NCBI RefSeq assembly: GCF_001425705.1
Contig: NZ_LMDC01000001.1
Span: forward strand, 1,224,486 to 1,288,485
Direction: 5' to 3'
Origin: Pelomonas sp. Root1217
GTDB taxonomy: Bacteria; Pseudomonadota; Gammaproteobacteria; Burkholderiales; Burkholderiaceae_C
Length of the DNA: 64,000 bases
The notes beneath the pieces are model-generated. The model saw only the letters and a list, made by a program, of their open reading frames with translations. It had not been told where the DNA came from and did no database searches. Below, piece by piece: positions 35,448 to 44,647 of this stretch. The position numbers and the translations under genes are program-made. Position 1 is the stretch's first letter. Every line of letters begins with the position of its first letter.

Positions 35448-36575
35448 TCAGCGTTTGACTTTTCCGTCGCCGGTCAGCATGGAGAGTTCCACGAAGCTGG
35501 AGCCGGTGTGCTTGGTGGGCGAGAAGTTCAGGTGATAGCCGCGTGATTCGTAGCCGGACAAGGTCTCCAGCGCGGCGATCAGGGCTTCGCGGGTGGGGCG
35601 GCCGCCCAGGCGGCGCAGGGCATCGACGATGACGCGCGCCGCGACATAGCCTTCCATGCTCGTGTAGTTGGGCTCGGCCTTGGCGTCGAGCTTGCGCAGG
35701 GCCTGCTGGTAGTCGTTGACGAGGCCGACCGCGGTGCCGAAGGGCGACGGCATGACCTGCGAGACGACGATGCCGGCGGCGTCCTTGCCGAGCTCATCGG
35801 CCAGGGCCTGCGTGCCGACGAAGGACACGTTGTAGAACTGGCCGAAGTAACCCGCCTTGCGGGCCTCGCGGATGAAGGCGGCGCAGCTCTTGTACGCGCT
35901 GATCTGCACGATCGCCTCGGCCTGTGCCGGCACGAGGGTCTTGATGGCGGCGGCCACGTCGACACTGTTGCGTTCCACCGTCGCAACGGCCACCGGCTGC
36001 AGGCCACGCTTTTCAAGCGCGCGAACCACGCCCTTGAGACCGGCCTGGCCATAGGCGTCGTTCTGGTGGAAGACGGCGATCTTCTTCAGGTCGAGCTGGG
36101 TCAGCTGTTTGACGATCAGCTCGGTCTCGTCGTAGTAGGACGCGCGGATGTGGAAGACCAGCTTGTTGAACGGGTCGCGCAGCGCCTCGGCGCCGGTGAA
36201 GGGGGCGATGAAGGGAATCTTGGCCGCCGTCGCCAGCGGCAGCGCCGCCACCGACGTGGGCGTGCCCACATAGCCGAACAAGGCGAAGACATCCTCCTGG
36301 ATGAACTTCTCGGTGTTGGCCTTGCAGCGCGCGGGCTCGTAGCCGTCGTCCAGCGTCCTCAGCACGATGGGCAGGCCGCCCACGCCGCCGTTGGCGTTGA
36401 CGGCATCGAAATAGGCCTTGGCGCCGAGTTGCATCTGCAAGCCGAGCTGGGCGGCGGGGCCGGTCAGCGGCACGGACTGGCCGAGCACGATGGCGCGGCG
36501 TTCCTGGGCGCGAGCGGATGTGGCCGGCAGCGCGAGGCTGGCCAGGGCGAGATGGGCTTGGCGGCGAGTCAGCAT
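35448..36575 (-). CDS. ABC transporter periplasmic substrate-binding protein (branched-chain amino acid type)
   Basis: A 375-residue protein with an N-terminal signal (MLTRRQAHLALASLALPATSARA) starting MLTRRQ, possibly Tat-like given the paired arginines. The body is the type I periplasmic-binding fold of LivK-like proteins (VLGQSVPLTGPAAQLGLQM, GLPIVLRTLDDGYEPARC, FALFGYVGTPTSVAALPLA, IAVFHQNDAYGQAGLKGV). No permease or ATPase gene lies beside it, so it works with transporters elsewhere or as a sensor subunit. An in-frame start at 36731 would add 52 unlikely residues before the signal. Confidence 0.9.
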   Translation of the reverse strand: MLTRRQAHLALASLALPATSARAQERRAIVLGQSVPLTGPAAQLGLQMQLGAKAYFDAVNANGGVGGLPIVLRTLDDGYEPARCKANTEKFIQEDVFALFGYVGTPTSVAALPLATAAKIPFIAPFTGAEALRDPFNKLVFHIRASYYDETELIVKQLTQLDLKKIAVFHQNDAYGQAGLKGVVRALEKRGLQPVAVATVERNSVDVAAAIKTLVPAQAEAIVQISAYKSCAAFIREARKAGYFGQFYNVSFVGTQALADELGKDAAGIVVSQVMPSPFGTAVGLVNDYQQALRKLDAKAEPNYTSMEGYVAARVIVDALRRLGGRPTREALIAALETLSGYESRGYHLNFSPTKHTGSSFVELSMLTGDGKVKR

Positions 36576-36669
36576 GGGCGCGAATGATGCCCCAAGCCGG
36601 GGGCCGCTGTTACAACCGATCGGCGCGCGGTGCCCGCCTGGCGTGAATACATCCCGGCGGAAACGTTTG

Positions 36670-39420
36670 CTAACTTGTGCGTGCGCGAGCGCGGCCCGCA
36701 CGCTTGTTGGCAAACATGGCCTCGTCGGCAACGCGCATCAAGCCGTCCGCCGTCTGGCCGTCCACCGGGAAATGGGCCAGTCCCAGGCTGCTGCCCACGG
36801 CCACCTGCTCGCCCGAGCTCAGCGTGATCGGCTGGGACAGGGCGTCCAGCAGCCGGTTCAATACCGGTTCGGCGTCGGCCGGCACGAGCGTCGGCGTCAG
36901 CAGCACGACGAACTCGTCGCCGCCCAGGCGAGCCACCGTGTCGCTGGCGCGCAGGCCGGCGTGCAGGCGGGCGGCCACGGCCTTCAGCACTTCGTCGCCG
37001 GCGTCGTGGCCATGGCTGTCATTGATCTGCTTGAAGCCGTTCAGGTCGAGATAAGCCAGCGCAAAGACATGGCCGCTGCGCTCGGCGGCGGCAATGGCCT
37101 GCTTGAGCCGATCGCCCAGCAGCAGGCGGTTGGGCAGGCCGGTCAATGCGTCGTGCAGGGCCGCGCGCTCCATGCGCGCCTCGTGGGCCTTGCTCTGCGT
37201 GATGTCGACCATCATCCACAGCGACTCACCGCCCCGTTCGTTGGACAGGGCCGGCAGCTCGACGCCGGCCATGTCCACCCAGATCAACGAGCCATCCTTG
37301 CGCCGCATCTGCAGCTGGGTGCGAAAGCGCCCGCCGGCCTTGAGCTGTGGATAGGCCAGCGCACCCAGGGTCTCGTAGGCGGTGTCGTCGACGTAGAGCT
37401 GGCGCACCGGCGCGCCGAGGAGCTCGCCCTCGGCGTAGCCGAACATGCGCTCCAGCGCCTGGTTGCGCCAGACGGTCACGCGGTCCCGCAGCTTGACGAT
37501 GCCGACCAGATCGCTTTCCAGCATGGCCTCCTGGTCCAGCGTCAGCTGGTGGAGCTGCTGGCGGATGCGGTGGGTCTCGCTGATATCGAACATCACGGAG
37601 CGGCTGCGCAGGTAGTTGCCGTTGGCCTCGTAGATGGCCGTGGCCGACAGGCTGACGCGGCGGGCTTCGCCCTGGCGGCCCTTGACGTTGAACTCCAGCT
37701 CCGAGATGCGCCCTTCGCGCATAAAGCGCGGGAAGGCCTGGCTGAAGAGCAGGCGGCCCTCGGCATCGAAGAAGTCCGCCGGGCTGGCCAGGCCGATCAG
37801 CTCCTCGGCCGTGCAGCCCAGCCAGCTCAGGCCCAGGGCGTTGATCTGCAGGAAGCGCCCGTTCTGGTCCAGTGCATAGTAGGCACAGGGCGCGTTGTCG
37901 TAGAGGTCCTGCAGGCTCTGGCGCGCCTCGTCGGCCTGGGCCTGGAGCTGCTTGCGGGCCGTGATGTCGGACTCGATGACCATGAAGCCCGTCAGCGTGC
38001 CCTCGGCGTCGTGCAGAGGCTGGACCTCGACGTCCACCCAGTAGTCGCGGCCGTCCTTGGCGCGGCGTATCAGTTCGACCTTGCAGCCCAGTCCAACGCT
38101 CATGGCCTCGCGCATGCCGTGCAGCGTGTCTTCGTTGGTCAGCTCGGAGCGCAGCAGGTCGCTCGGCCGCTTGCCCACGGCCTCCGCACTTGCGAAGCCG
38201 CTGAGCCGCGTGAAACCATCGTTAACCCAGTTGATGCGGCGTTCGGTGTCGGTGATCAGGACGGCGTTGGTCGTGTGGCTGGCCACCATGGCCAGCCGCG
38301 CCAGGTCGGCGGTCATGCCGCGCGCCATCTCCTCGGCGCGCGTGCGGCCGGCGGCCAGCAGATAGACCGTCACCGCCAACAGCAGGCTCAGCAGCGCCCC
38401 GCCCAGTTCCAGGCCCAGGCCCGACAGGCCCAGCAGCCGCATGGACGCCTCATGGGTCAGCGCCGTATCGAGCATGAACTCGCGGCCGGCGACCGTGAAG
38501 CGCAGCGAATCAGCCGTCGGCGCGTCGCTGAGCCCGTAGTCGGCCGCCTCGGCCGGTGCCAGCGCCTGGCCCGCGCGTGTCGCCAGCAGGGGCTGGAACT
38601 CGCCGTCCGTCGTCCGGACGGACAACTTCAAGTCCAGCAACGATGACGCCGGCTCGGCCACGCCGCGCAGCAGGTCGCCGGCCACCAGCGGTGCATACAA
38701 CAGGCCGAGCAGCGCCGCGTGGCGTTCGGCCGGCGTGCCGGGGTCGTGCCCCTGCAGATAGACCGGCACGAGCAGCAGGAAGCCGGTGCCCTTCAGCGGG
38801 TCCTGCACCAGGCGCACGGGAGCGGAAAGAGTCGCCTCGCCGCTGTCGATGGCCTGCTCGATGGCCTGGCGGCGCACCGGGTTGGCGCCGGAGTCGATAC
38901 CCCAGGCTGAGAAGTTGTGAGAGAACGGCGAGATCTGCGTGACGACGTACAGCGTCGGGTCCTGGCCCGAGCCATGCACGCGGAACTCGGTGCCTCCCTC
39001 GCGCTGGCGGGCGGCGACGAAGGCGGCCAGGTCGCGGCGCGCCACCCTCTCGATGAAACCGAAGCCACGCACGCCGGGGAACTCGCGGGGCAGGTCGCGC
39101 GACTCGACATAGGCATCGAAGGCCGCGCGGCTGAACTTGCCGTCCAGCGCGGCCAACGCACCTCGTGCGCCCTTGAGGCCGTAGACCGGCATGGTCAGCC
39201 GCTTCACGACATCGGCCTGCAGCCGCTCGACCTGGCGCTCCTGCAGACCGCGCGCCTCGGCGCTGGCGCGTTGCTGCTGCCAGATGACGGCGCCGGCCGT
39301 CAGAGCCAGGCCGATGGAAAGCACCGCCGCGGCCGCAACCCATGCGGTCGTGCTGACCTTCTCTGACCCGGTATAGCCGTCTCCGATGCGCAAGCCTTGA
39401 CTCTTCTTGTGGTGCGGCAT
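36670..39420 (-). CDS. CHASE-PAS-GGDEF membrane diguanylate cyclase
   Basis: A 916-residue protein. Transmembrane helix 1 (about 25-45) is followed by a periplasmic CHASE domain (about 75-300, including LPREFPGVRGFGFIERV) and transmembrane helix 2 (about 325-350). Three PAS domains (about 365-480, 490-610, 615-740) lead to a GGDEF domain. The active site LGGDEF and an upstream I-site RASD are intact, and no EAL domain is present, so it should make c-di-GMP with feedback inhibition. The ATG at 39420 is preferred; a further in-frame start at 39492 adds 24 residues and would overlap the next gene. It stands alone, divergent from the DinB-like gene. Confidence 0.92.
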   Translation of the reverse strand: MPHHKKSQGLRIGDGYTGSEKVSTTAWVAAAAVLSIGLALTAGAVIWQQQRASAEARGLQERQVERLQADVVKRLTMPVYGLKGARGALAALDGKFSRAAFDAYVESRDLPREFPGVRGFGFIERVARRDLAAFVAARQREGGTEFRVHGSGQDPTLYVVTQISPFSHNFSAWGIDSGANPVRRQAIEQAIDSGEATLSAPVRLVQDPLKGTGFLLLVPVYLQGHDPGTPAERHAALLGLLYAPLVAGDLLRGVAEPASSLLDLKLSVRTTDGEFQPLLATRAGQALAPAEAADYGLSDAPTADSLRFTVAGREFMLDTALTHEASMRLLGLSGLGLELGGALLSLLLAVTVYLLAAGRTRAEEMARGMTADLARLAMVASHTTNAVLITDTERRINWVNDGFTRLSGFASAEAVGKRPSDLLRSELTNEDTLHGMREAMSVGLGCKVELIRRAKDGRDYWVDVEVQPLHDAEGTLTGFMVIESDITARKQLQAQADEARQSLQDLYDNAPCAYYALDQNGRFLQINALGLSWLGCTAEELIGLASPADFFDAEGRLLFSQAFPRFMREGRISELEFNVKGRQGEARRVSLSATAIYEANGNYLRSRSVMFDISETHRIRQQLHQLTLDQEAMLESDLVGIVKLRDRVTVWRNQALERMFGYAEGELLGAPVRQLYVDDTAYETLGALAYPQLKAGGRFRTQLQMRRKDGSLIWVDMAGVELPALSNERGGESLWMMVDITQSKAHEARMERAALHDALTGLPNRLLLGDRLKQAIAAAERSGHVFALAYLDLNGFKQINDSHGHDAGDEVLKAVAARLHAGLRASDTVARLGGDEFVVLLTPTLVPADAEPVLNRLLDALSQPITLSSGEQVAVGSSLGLAHFPVDGQTADGLMRVADEAMFANKRAGRARARTS

Positions 39421-39500
39421 GCTGCCTGCGTGGCGATTGAAGCATGTCCGGCCCGTGCCGTCAGCCCCATGGCGAAGCCGCCCCGAGCACAATGCCCGCC

Positions 39501-40046
39501 ATGAATATCTTCCTCATCCAGGCCCGCGCCAACCGCCTCGCCAACCGCCGCCTGCTGGGCGCCGTGGCAGCGCTGTCCGACGCCGATTTCCAAGCGCCGC
39601 GCACCAGCTTCTTCCCCAGCCTGGCGCTGACGGCCAACCACATCCTCAATGTGGACCATTACTACCTCGCCGCCTTGCAGGGCGACGCGGCCATGCGCCA
39701 CATCTGGGCCAGTTATGTGCCGGCACAGACAGCGGCCGAATTGGCGGCGCGCCAGGATGAGAGCGACGCGAAGCTGGTCGCCTTCTGCGCAGGCCTGCAG
39801 CCGGGAGAAGAGGAGAACATCGTCGCCTTCGACCGCGGTGCCGGCATCGAGAACGGCCCGCGCGAGCCGGTGGGGCGTGTGCTGGCGCATCTTTTCATGC
39901 ACCAGACCCACCATCGGGGGCAGGTGCATGCGATGTTGGCCGGCACGTCGGTGAAGCCGCCGCAGCTGGATGACTTCATCATGCTGGGCGATGACAAGCA
40001 TCGTGTGGCGGACATGGCGGCGTTGGGGTGGAAAGAGCCTGTGTGA
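39501..40046 (+). CDS. DinB/YfiT-like putative metal-dependent protein
   Basis: A 181-residue four-helix protein of the DinB family. Metal-ligand histidines are seen in NHILNVDHYYLAAL and HLFMHQTHHRGQVHAML, the usual three-His pattern. Members bind nickel or zinc and some act as thiol transferases, but the activity here is unknown. The ATG at 39501 starts the conserved sequence MNIFLIQARANRLANRRLL; in-frame ATGs slightly upstream (39492 and before) are possible. It is transcribed divergently from the diguanylate cyclase gene. Confidence 0.85.
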   Translation: MNIFLIQARANRLANRRLLGAVAALSDADFQAPRTSFFPSLALTANHILNVDHYYLAALQGDAAMRHIWASYVPAQTAAELAARQDESDAKLVAFCAGLQPGEEENIVAFDRGAGIENGPREPVGRVLAHLFMHQTHHRGQVHAMLAGTSVKPPQLDDFIMLGDDKHRVADMAALGWKEPV

Positions 40047-40074
40047 AGATCGGCGCTCTGTATCGAGGTGCGTC

Positions 40075-40308
40075 ATGCTGATTCCTACCGCCGCTGAACT
40101 CGCCCGCCTTGGCCTCTAGTTGCCCCAGGAAGAACGCGAGCGCTTGGTCGATGAATTGCTGGCATCGTTGAATGAGCCGGCGGCCCGGGAGTTGGACGAT
40201 GCCTGGGCTGCGGAGATCGAACGGCGTCTCGCGGCCTTTGATCGTGGTGAGGTGCAGAGCTTGTCTGCGGATGAAGTTTTCGCCAAGGCTCGTGTGCTGG
40301 CGCGGTAA
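40075..40308 (+). pseudogene. Addiction-module antitoxin with an internal stop
   Basis: From ATG 40075 the frame reads MLIPTAAELARLGL, then TAG at 40117-40119, then LPQEERERLVDELLASLNEP and on to DDAWAAEIERRLAAFDRGEVQSLSADEVFAK, with TAA at 40306. This is the small antitoxin family with the Exxx(A/L)P.eER..L..eLL.SL core, and the amber codon sits inside the family helix just before LP. A TTG directly after the stop could restart translation without the first 15 residues. The linked toxin frame is also broken, so the locus looks dead. Confidence 0.75.
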
Positions 40309-40503
40309 TGAACCTGGAAGCTGCCATCGAGCGGGCGTCCCACCATCCGCTAGGCGCGCCCCTTCTCCTCGTGGCACGCGCAGCATGCTGGTCAAAGGGT
40401 TTCCATTCAGCATCGTTTATCGCGCCAGCGGCGACGATTTGCTGATCGTTGCTATCGCGCGCATCGGCGGAGGCCAGGCTACTGGAAGGCCCGGGCCGGT
40501 TAA
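40308..40503 (+). pseudogene. Decayed RelE/ParE-type toxin
   Basis: Three frames together spell the C-terminal half of a RelE/ParE toxin: NLEAAIERASHHPL in the first (start overlapping the antitoxin stop), GTRSMLVKGFPFSIVYRASG...LLIVAIA in the second (about 40370-40460) and HRRRPGYWKARAG with TAA at 40501 in the third. The first 30-40 residues of the normal toxin are absent. At least two frameshifts and a 5' deletion therefore inactivate it. Confidence 0.7.
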
Positions 40504-40507
40504 TCAG

Positions 40508-43500
40508 TCACAGCTCCGCCACGCCCTTGACCCGCACCGGCATGGCGACCAGCTGCGCGGGCACATCTGCCGTGCGGCCGTGGAAGCGGTCCAGCAGCGC
40601 CTGCCGCTGCTTCTTCACTGCGACGACATTGGCGTGCTTCACGTGGCCGTAGCCGCGGATCTTCTCGGGCAGGCGGGCCAGTTCGACGGCGGTGTTCAGG
40701 TTGTCGGCTGAGAGGGACGCCAGGATCTCGTCGACGAGCTTCTCGTAGTCGACGATCAACTGGCGCTCCATGCGTCTCTCCTCGGTCTTGCCGAAGATGT
40801 CCAGCACGCCGCCGCGCAGGCCTTTCAGCTTCGCCAGCCATTTGAAGGCCGTGAAGGTCCACGAGCCCAGCTCGATCTTCCTGGCGCGGCCGTCGGCGCC
40901 GGGCCTGGAGATCAGCGGCGGGGCGAGGTGGAAAGACAGGCGCTCCCAGTTCTCGAACTGATCCTTCATCGCCTTCTCGAAGCGGCCATCGGTGTACAGG
41001 CGCGCCACCTCGTACTCGTCCTTGATGGCCAGCAGCTTGGCGTAGTAGCGGGCCACCGCCTGGGTCAGGCGCTGGCCCTTGCCAAGCGCTGACTCGGCGG
41101 CGCGTACGCGCTCGACCAGGGCGCGGTAGCGCTGGGCGTAGATGGCGTCCTGATAGTCGGCCAGGAACCGGGCTCGCCGCTCGATCAGTCCGTCAGGGCC
41201 GTCGAGCTGGTCGTAGTTGAAGAGCTTGACGACATTGACGTCGCCGGCCAGTCTTGGAATAGCGTCAGGCGCGGCAATGGCCAGGCGGCCCAGCGCGAAG
41301 GCCGTCTTGTTGGCCTCGGCGGCGACGCCGTTCAGTTCGATGGCGCGCATCAGCGCCGCTTCGCTGACGGGGATGAGCCCGCGCTGCCAGCAGGCGCCCA
41401 GCATGATGATGTTGCTGGGCAGGGTGTCGCCCATCAGGCGCTGCGAGATGTCCTGGGCGTCGATGGTGTCGAGCGAACCCTGCTCGCCGACGGCGAACTT
41501 CATCTTGGCCAGCAGCGAGTCGCCCTGCAGGGAAGCATCCGGATTGCGCACGAAGCCGGCGGTCGGCAGCTCGTGCGTGTTGGCGAGGATGACGGTGCGG
41601 CCGGCCTTGACGGTGCCCAGCGCATCGGGCGACGCGCCCACCACCATGTCGCAGGCCAGCAGCACGTCGGCCTGCTGGGTGTCGATGCGCACCTGGTTCA
41701 GCAGGTCCAGCGTCGGCGCTACGCGCACGAAGGACAGCACCGCACCGCCCTTCTGCGCAAAGCCCATGAAGTCCAGCACCGAGGCCTGTTTTCCCTCGAG
41801 GTGGGCGGCCATGGAGACCAGCGCGCCGACGGTGACGACGCCGGTGCCGCCGACGCCCGTGACCAGCAGATCAAACGGCCCCGTCCACTGCCAGGGTGCG
41901 GGCGGAGTGATGGCGGCCATCTCACGCGCCAGGTCTTGCGCCGTGTAGCTCCCGCCGGCCTTCTTCTTCAGCACCGGCTCGTGCACCGAGACAAAGCTCG
42001 GGCAGAAGCCGTTCACGCAGGAGAAGTCTTTGTTGCAGCTGCTCTGCTCGATGGCGCGCTTGCGGCCCCAGTCGGTCTCGACCGGAACGACGGACAGGCA
42101 GTTGCTGGCCACGCCGCAGTCGCCGCAGCCTTCGCAGACGGCCTCGTTGATGAAGATGCGCTTGGGCGGATCCGGGAATTCCTTCTTCTTGCGGCGACGG
42201 CGCTTCTCGGCGGCGCAGGTCTGGTCGTAGATCAGCACCGTCACGCCTTCGATCTCGCGCAGTTCGCGCTGCACGGCATCCAGCTCGCTGCGGTCGTGGA
42301 AGGTCGTGCCGGCCGGGAACAGGCCGTGGTGGCCGTCGTATTTGCCGATCTCATCGGACACCACCACCAGGCGCTTGACGCCCTCGGCCTCGACCTGGCG
42401 CGCGATCTGCGGCACGCTGGTCTGGCCGTCCACCGGCTGGCCGCCGGTCATCGCGACGGCGTCGTTGTAGAGGATCTTGTAGGTGATATTGGTCTTGGCC
42501 GCGATGGCCTGGCGGATGGCCAGATAGCCCGAGTGGTAGTAGGTGCCGTCGCCCAGGTTCTGGAAGACGTGCTTCTCCTTGGTGAAGCGCGATTGCGCCG
42601 CCCAGTCCACGCCCTCGGCGCCCATCTGGATCAGCCCCGAAGTGCCGCGCTCCATCCAGCTCGCCATGAAGTGGCAGCCGATGCCCGCCAGCGCCCGCGA
42701 GCCCTCGGGCAATTTCGTCGACGTGTTGTGTGGGCAGCCCGAGCAGAAATAGGGTTGGCGGCGCACTGCGTCGGCGGCGTTGGAGAGCAACTGCGGCGGC
42801 AGGAAGTCGACAACCAGGTGGCGGCGGTCCAGGGCAGGGTTCAGCCGTGCCAGCCAGTCGGCCACAGTGCCCATGATGCGGCTGGGGCGCAGCTCGCCCA
42901 GCGCGCTCAACACCGCGCAGCCGTGTTCGTCCGTCTTGCCGACGACGCGCGGGCGCTGGAAGTCGGGCAGGTGGTAAAGCAGCTCCTTGATCTGGCGCTC
43001 GACGACCGGGCCCTTTTCTTCGATCACCAGCACGTCGGTCAGGTTGGAACAGAACTCCGTGATGCGCGTCGGCTCCAGCGGGAAGACGAGGCCGACCTTG
43101 TAGACCCGCACACCGGCCGCGGCAAGCGCGTTGGGGTCCAGGTCCAGCCGGCGCAGCACTTCCATGAAGTCGTAATGCGCCTTGCCGACGGTCACGATGC
43201 CGAGTGTCGCGGCGGGGCTGGTGACGATGTGCTTGTCGATGCTGTTGACCTTGGCAAAGGCCTTCACCGCGTCGATCTTGTGCGCCAAACGCGATTCCAG
43301 CTCCAGCGAGGGCAGGTCGACCGACCGGATGTGCAGATTGGTCGGCGCCGTGTAGTCGACGGACTGGGTGAAATCCAGCGGCACCGCGTCCAGGTCCACC
43401 GTCATGCCGCTCTCGACAACCTCGGAGATGGCCTTGAAGCCGACCCAGGCGCCCGAGAAGCGCGACAGCGCCCAGCCATACAGGCCGAACTCCAGGTACT

Positions 43501-44053
43501 CGGCCACATTGGCCGGGTGCACCAGTGGCATGCTCCAGGCCTGCAGCGCCTGGTCGCTCTGGTGCGGCGTACTGCTGGACACGCAGCCATGGTCGTCACC
43601 GCAGACGACCAGCACGCCGCCCTGCGTGCTCGTGCCGTAGACGTTGCCGTGCTTGAGCGCATCGCCCGAGCGGTCCACGCCCGGACCCTTGCCGTACCAC
43701 ATCGCAAACACCCCATCGACGGTGCGCTGTGCATCCAGTGCCACCCGCTGCACGCCCAGGCAGGCCGTCGCGGCCAGGTCTTCGTTGATGGCGGGCAGGA
43801 ACTCGATATGGGCCTTCTCGAGGAACTTCTTGGCCTTCCACAGTTGCTGGTCCACCATGCCCAGCGGCGAACCGCGGTAGCCGGAGACGAAGCCGGCCGT
43901 CTTCAACCCGGCGCGCTCGTCCTGGGCCTTCTGCGCAAGCAGCAGCCGCACCAGGGCCTGCGTGCCGGTCAGGAAGACGGCGCCGCTGTTGGCGGCGAGG
44001 TTGTCGCTGAGCTGGTAGGGGCGCAGGCTGGGCGTGACAGAGGTGTCGAACAT
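40508..44053 (-). CDS. Indolepyruvate ferredoxin oxidoreductase (fused alpha/beta subunits)
   Basis: A 1181-residue fused 2-oxoacid:acceptor oxidoreductase that oxidatively decarboxylates aryl pyruvates (from Trp, Phe, Tyr) to acyl-CoA. It has an N-terminal pyrimidine-binding domain (FVSGYRGSPLGMVD), a TPP-binding domain (ACLGVQ..., GIGCHFMASWMERG, NLGDGTYYHSG), cysteine-rich sequences (AVCEGCGDCGVASNC, then SSCNKDFSCVNGFCPSF) for [4Fe-4S] clusters, and a C-terminal gamma-type domain (TGVGGTGVVTVGALV). Length fits the single-chain proteobacterial form. An Lrp-type regulator is transcribed divergently, suggesting control by amino acids. Confidence 0.93.
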   Translation of the reverse strand: MFDTSVTPSLRPYQLSDNLAANSGAVFLTGTQALVRLLLAQKAQDERAGLKTAGFVSGYRGSPLGMVDQQLWKAKKFLEKAHIEFLPAINEDLAATACLGVQRVALDAQRTVDGVFAMWYGKGPGVDRSGDALKHGNVYGTSTQGGVLVVCGDDHGCVSSSTPHQSDQALQAWSMPLVHPANVAEYLEFGLYGWALSRFSGAWVGFKAISEVVESGMTVDLDAVPLDFTQSVDYTAPTNLHIRSVDLPSLELESRLAHKIDAVKAFAKVNSIDKHIVTSPAATLGIVTVGKAHYDFMEVLRRLDLDPNALAAAGVRVYKVGLVFPLEPTRITEFCSNLTDVLVIEEKGPVVERQIKELLYHLPDFQRPRVVGKTDEHGCAVLSALGELRPSRIMGTVADWLARLNPALDRRHLVVDFLPPQLLSNAADAVRRQPYFCSGCPHNTSTKLPEGSRALAGIGCHFMASWMERGTSGLIQMGAEGVDWAAQSRFTKEKHVFQNLGDGTYYHSGYLAIRQAIAAKTNITYKILYNDAVAMTGGQPVDGQTSVPQIARQVEAEGVKRLVVVSDEIGKYDGHHGLFPAGTTFHDRSELDAVQRELREIEGVTVLIYDQTCAAEKRRRRKKKEFPDPPKRIFINEAVCEGCGDCGVASNCLSVVPVETDWGRKRAIEQSSCNKDFSCVNGFCPSFVSVHEPVLKKKAGGSYTAQDLAREMAAITPPAPWQWTGPFDLLVTGVGGTGVVTVGALVSMAAHLEGKQASVLDFMGFAQKGGAVLSFVRVAPTLDLLNQVRIDTQQADVLLACDMVVGASPDALGTVKAGRTVILANTHELPTAGFVRNPDASLQGDSLLAKMKFAVGEQGSLDTIDAQDISQRLMGDTLPSNIIMLGACWQRGLIPVSEAALMRAIELNGVAAEANKTAFALGRLAIAAPDAIPRLAGDVNVVKLFNYDQLDGPDGLIERRARFLADYQDAIYAQRYRALVERVRAAESALGKGQRLTQAVARYYAKLLAIKDEYEVARLYTDGRFEKAMKDQFENWERLSFHLAPPLISRPGADGRARKIELGSWTFTAFKWLAKLKGLRGGVLDIFGKTEERRMERQLIVDYEKLVDEILASLSADNLNTAVELARLPEKIRGYGHVKHANVVAVKKQRQALLDRFHGRTADVPAQLVAMPVRVKGVAEL

Positions 44054-44074
44054 CGGATCTCCTAAGGCGGGAAA

Positions 44075-44099
44075 TTCTTCCCTCCAGACGCCGGAAGAA
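44075..44099. promoter_or_regulatory. Inverted repeat in the divergent IOR/Lrp gap
   Basis: TTCTTCC (44075-44081) and GGAAGAA (44093-44099) are inverted across 11 bases, about 20-45 bases before the IOR start. A third related TTCTTC lies further on near 44142. This is a plausible binding site for the adjacent Lrp regulator. No promoter hexamers were matched convincingly. Confidence 0.35.
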
Positions 44100-44161
44100 C
44101 TTGCCTCAATGCCGGGTCATGACAGGCTCAATGAGATGATTCTTCTCCAAAGAGGGGATTC

Positions 44162-44632
44162 ATGGAAACAAACGAGTTCGACCGCGCCAGCCTGCAGATC
44201 CTGGAGGCGCTGCAGCTTGACGCGCGGCTGTCGACCCAGGCCCTGGCCGAGAAGGTCGGCCTGTCGGCCACGCCGGTGTGGCGGCGCGTCAAGGAAATGG
44301 AGGAGCGCGGCGTCATCCGCGGCCAGGTCGTGCTGGTGGACCGCGAGAAGATCGGCCTGTCCATCCTCGTGCTCGCCAATGTCAGCCTGGTGCGGCACAG
44401 CGAAGGCGCAGTGGAGCAGTTCGAACGCCTGGTGGGCACGCGGCGCGAGATCATCGAATGCCATGCCATCACCGGCGAGGCCGACTACGTCATCAAGGTG
44501 GTCGCCGCCGACATGAAGGCCTACGACCTCTTCCTGCAGCAGCACATCTTCAAGCTGCCAGGCGTGTCCAGCGTGCGCAGCAATGTCGTGCTGCGCGAGG
44601 TCAAGTACGAGACGGCGCTGCCGGTGGGCTAA
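44162..44632 (+). CDS. Lrp/AsnC family transcriptional regulator
   Basis: A 156-residue regulator with N-terminal helix-turn-helix (LQLDARLSTQALAEKVGLSATPVWRRV) and RAM domain (IIECHAITGEADYVIKVVAADM). It starts 108 bases from the divergent indolepyruvate oxidoreductase gene and most likely controls it in response to an aromatic amino acid. The ATG at 44162 follows AAAGAGGGG. It is shorter and only distantly similar to the Lrp protein at 34900. Confidence 0.9.
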   Translation: METNEFDRASLQILEALQLDARLSTQALAEKVGLSATPVWRRVKEMEERGVIRGQVVLVDREKIGLSILVLANVSLVRHSEGAVEQFERLVGTRREIIECHAITGEADYVIKVVAADMKAYDLFLQQHIFKLPGVSSVRSNVVLREVKYETALPVG

Positions 44633-44647
44633 CCTCAGGGCCTTTTC

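Noticed and set aside
40120-40308. TTG restart giving an intact short antitoxin
   Set aside because: Possible, but the N-terminal residues are missing, the ribosome-binding site is poor and the linked toxin is dead, so a pseudogene is the better reading.
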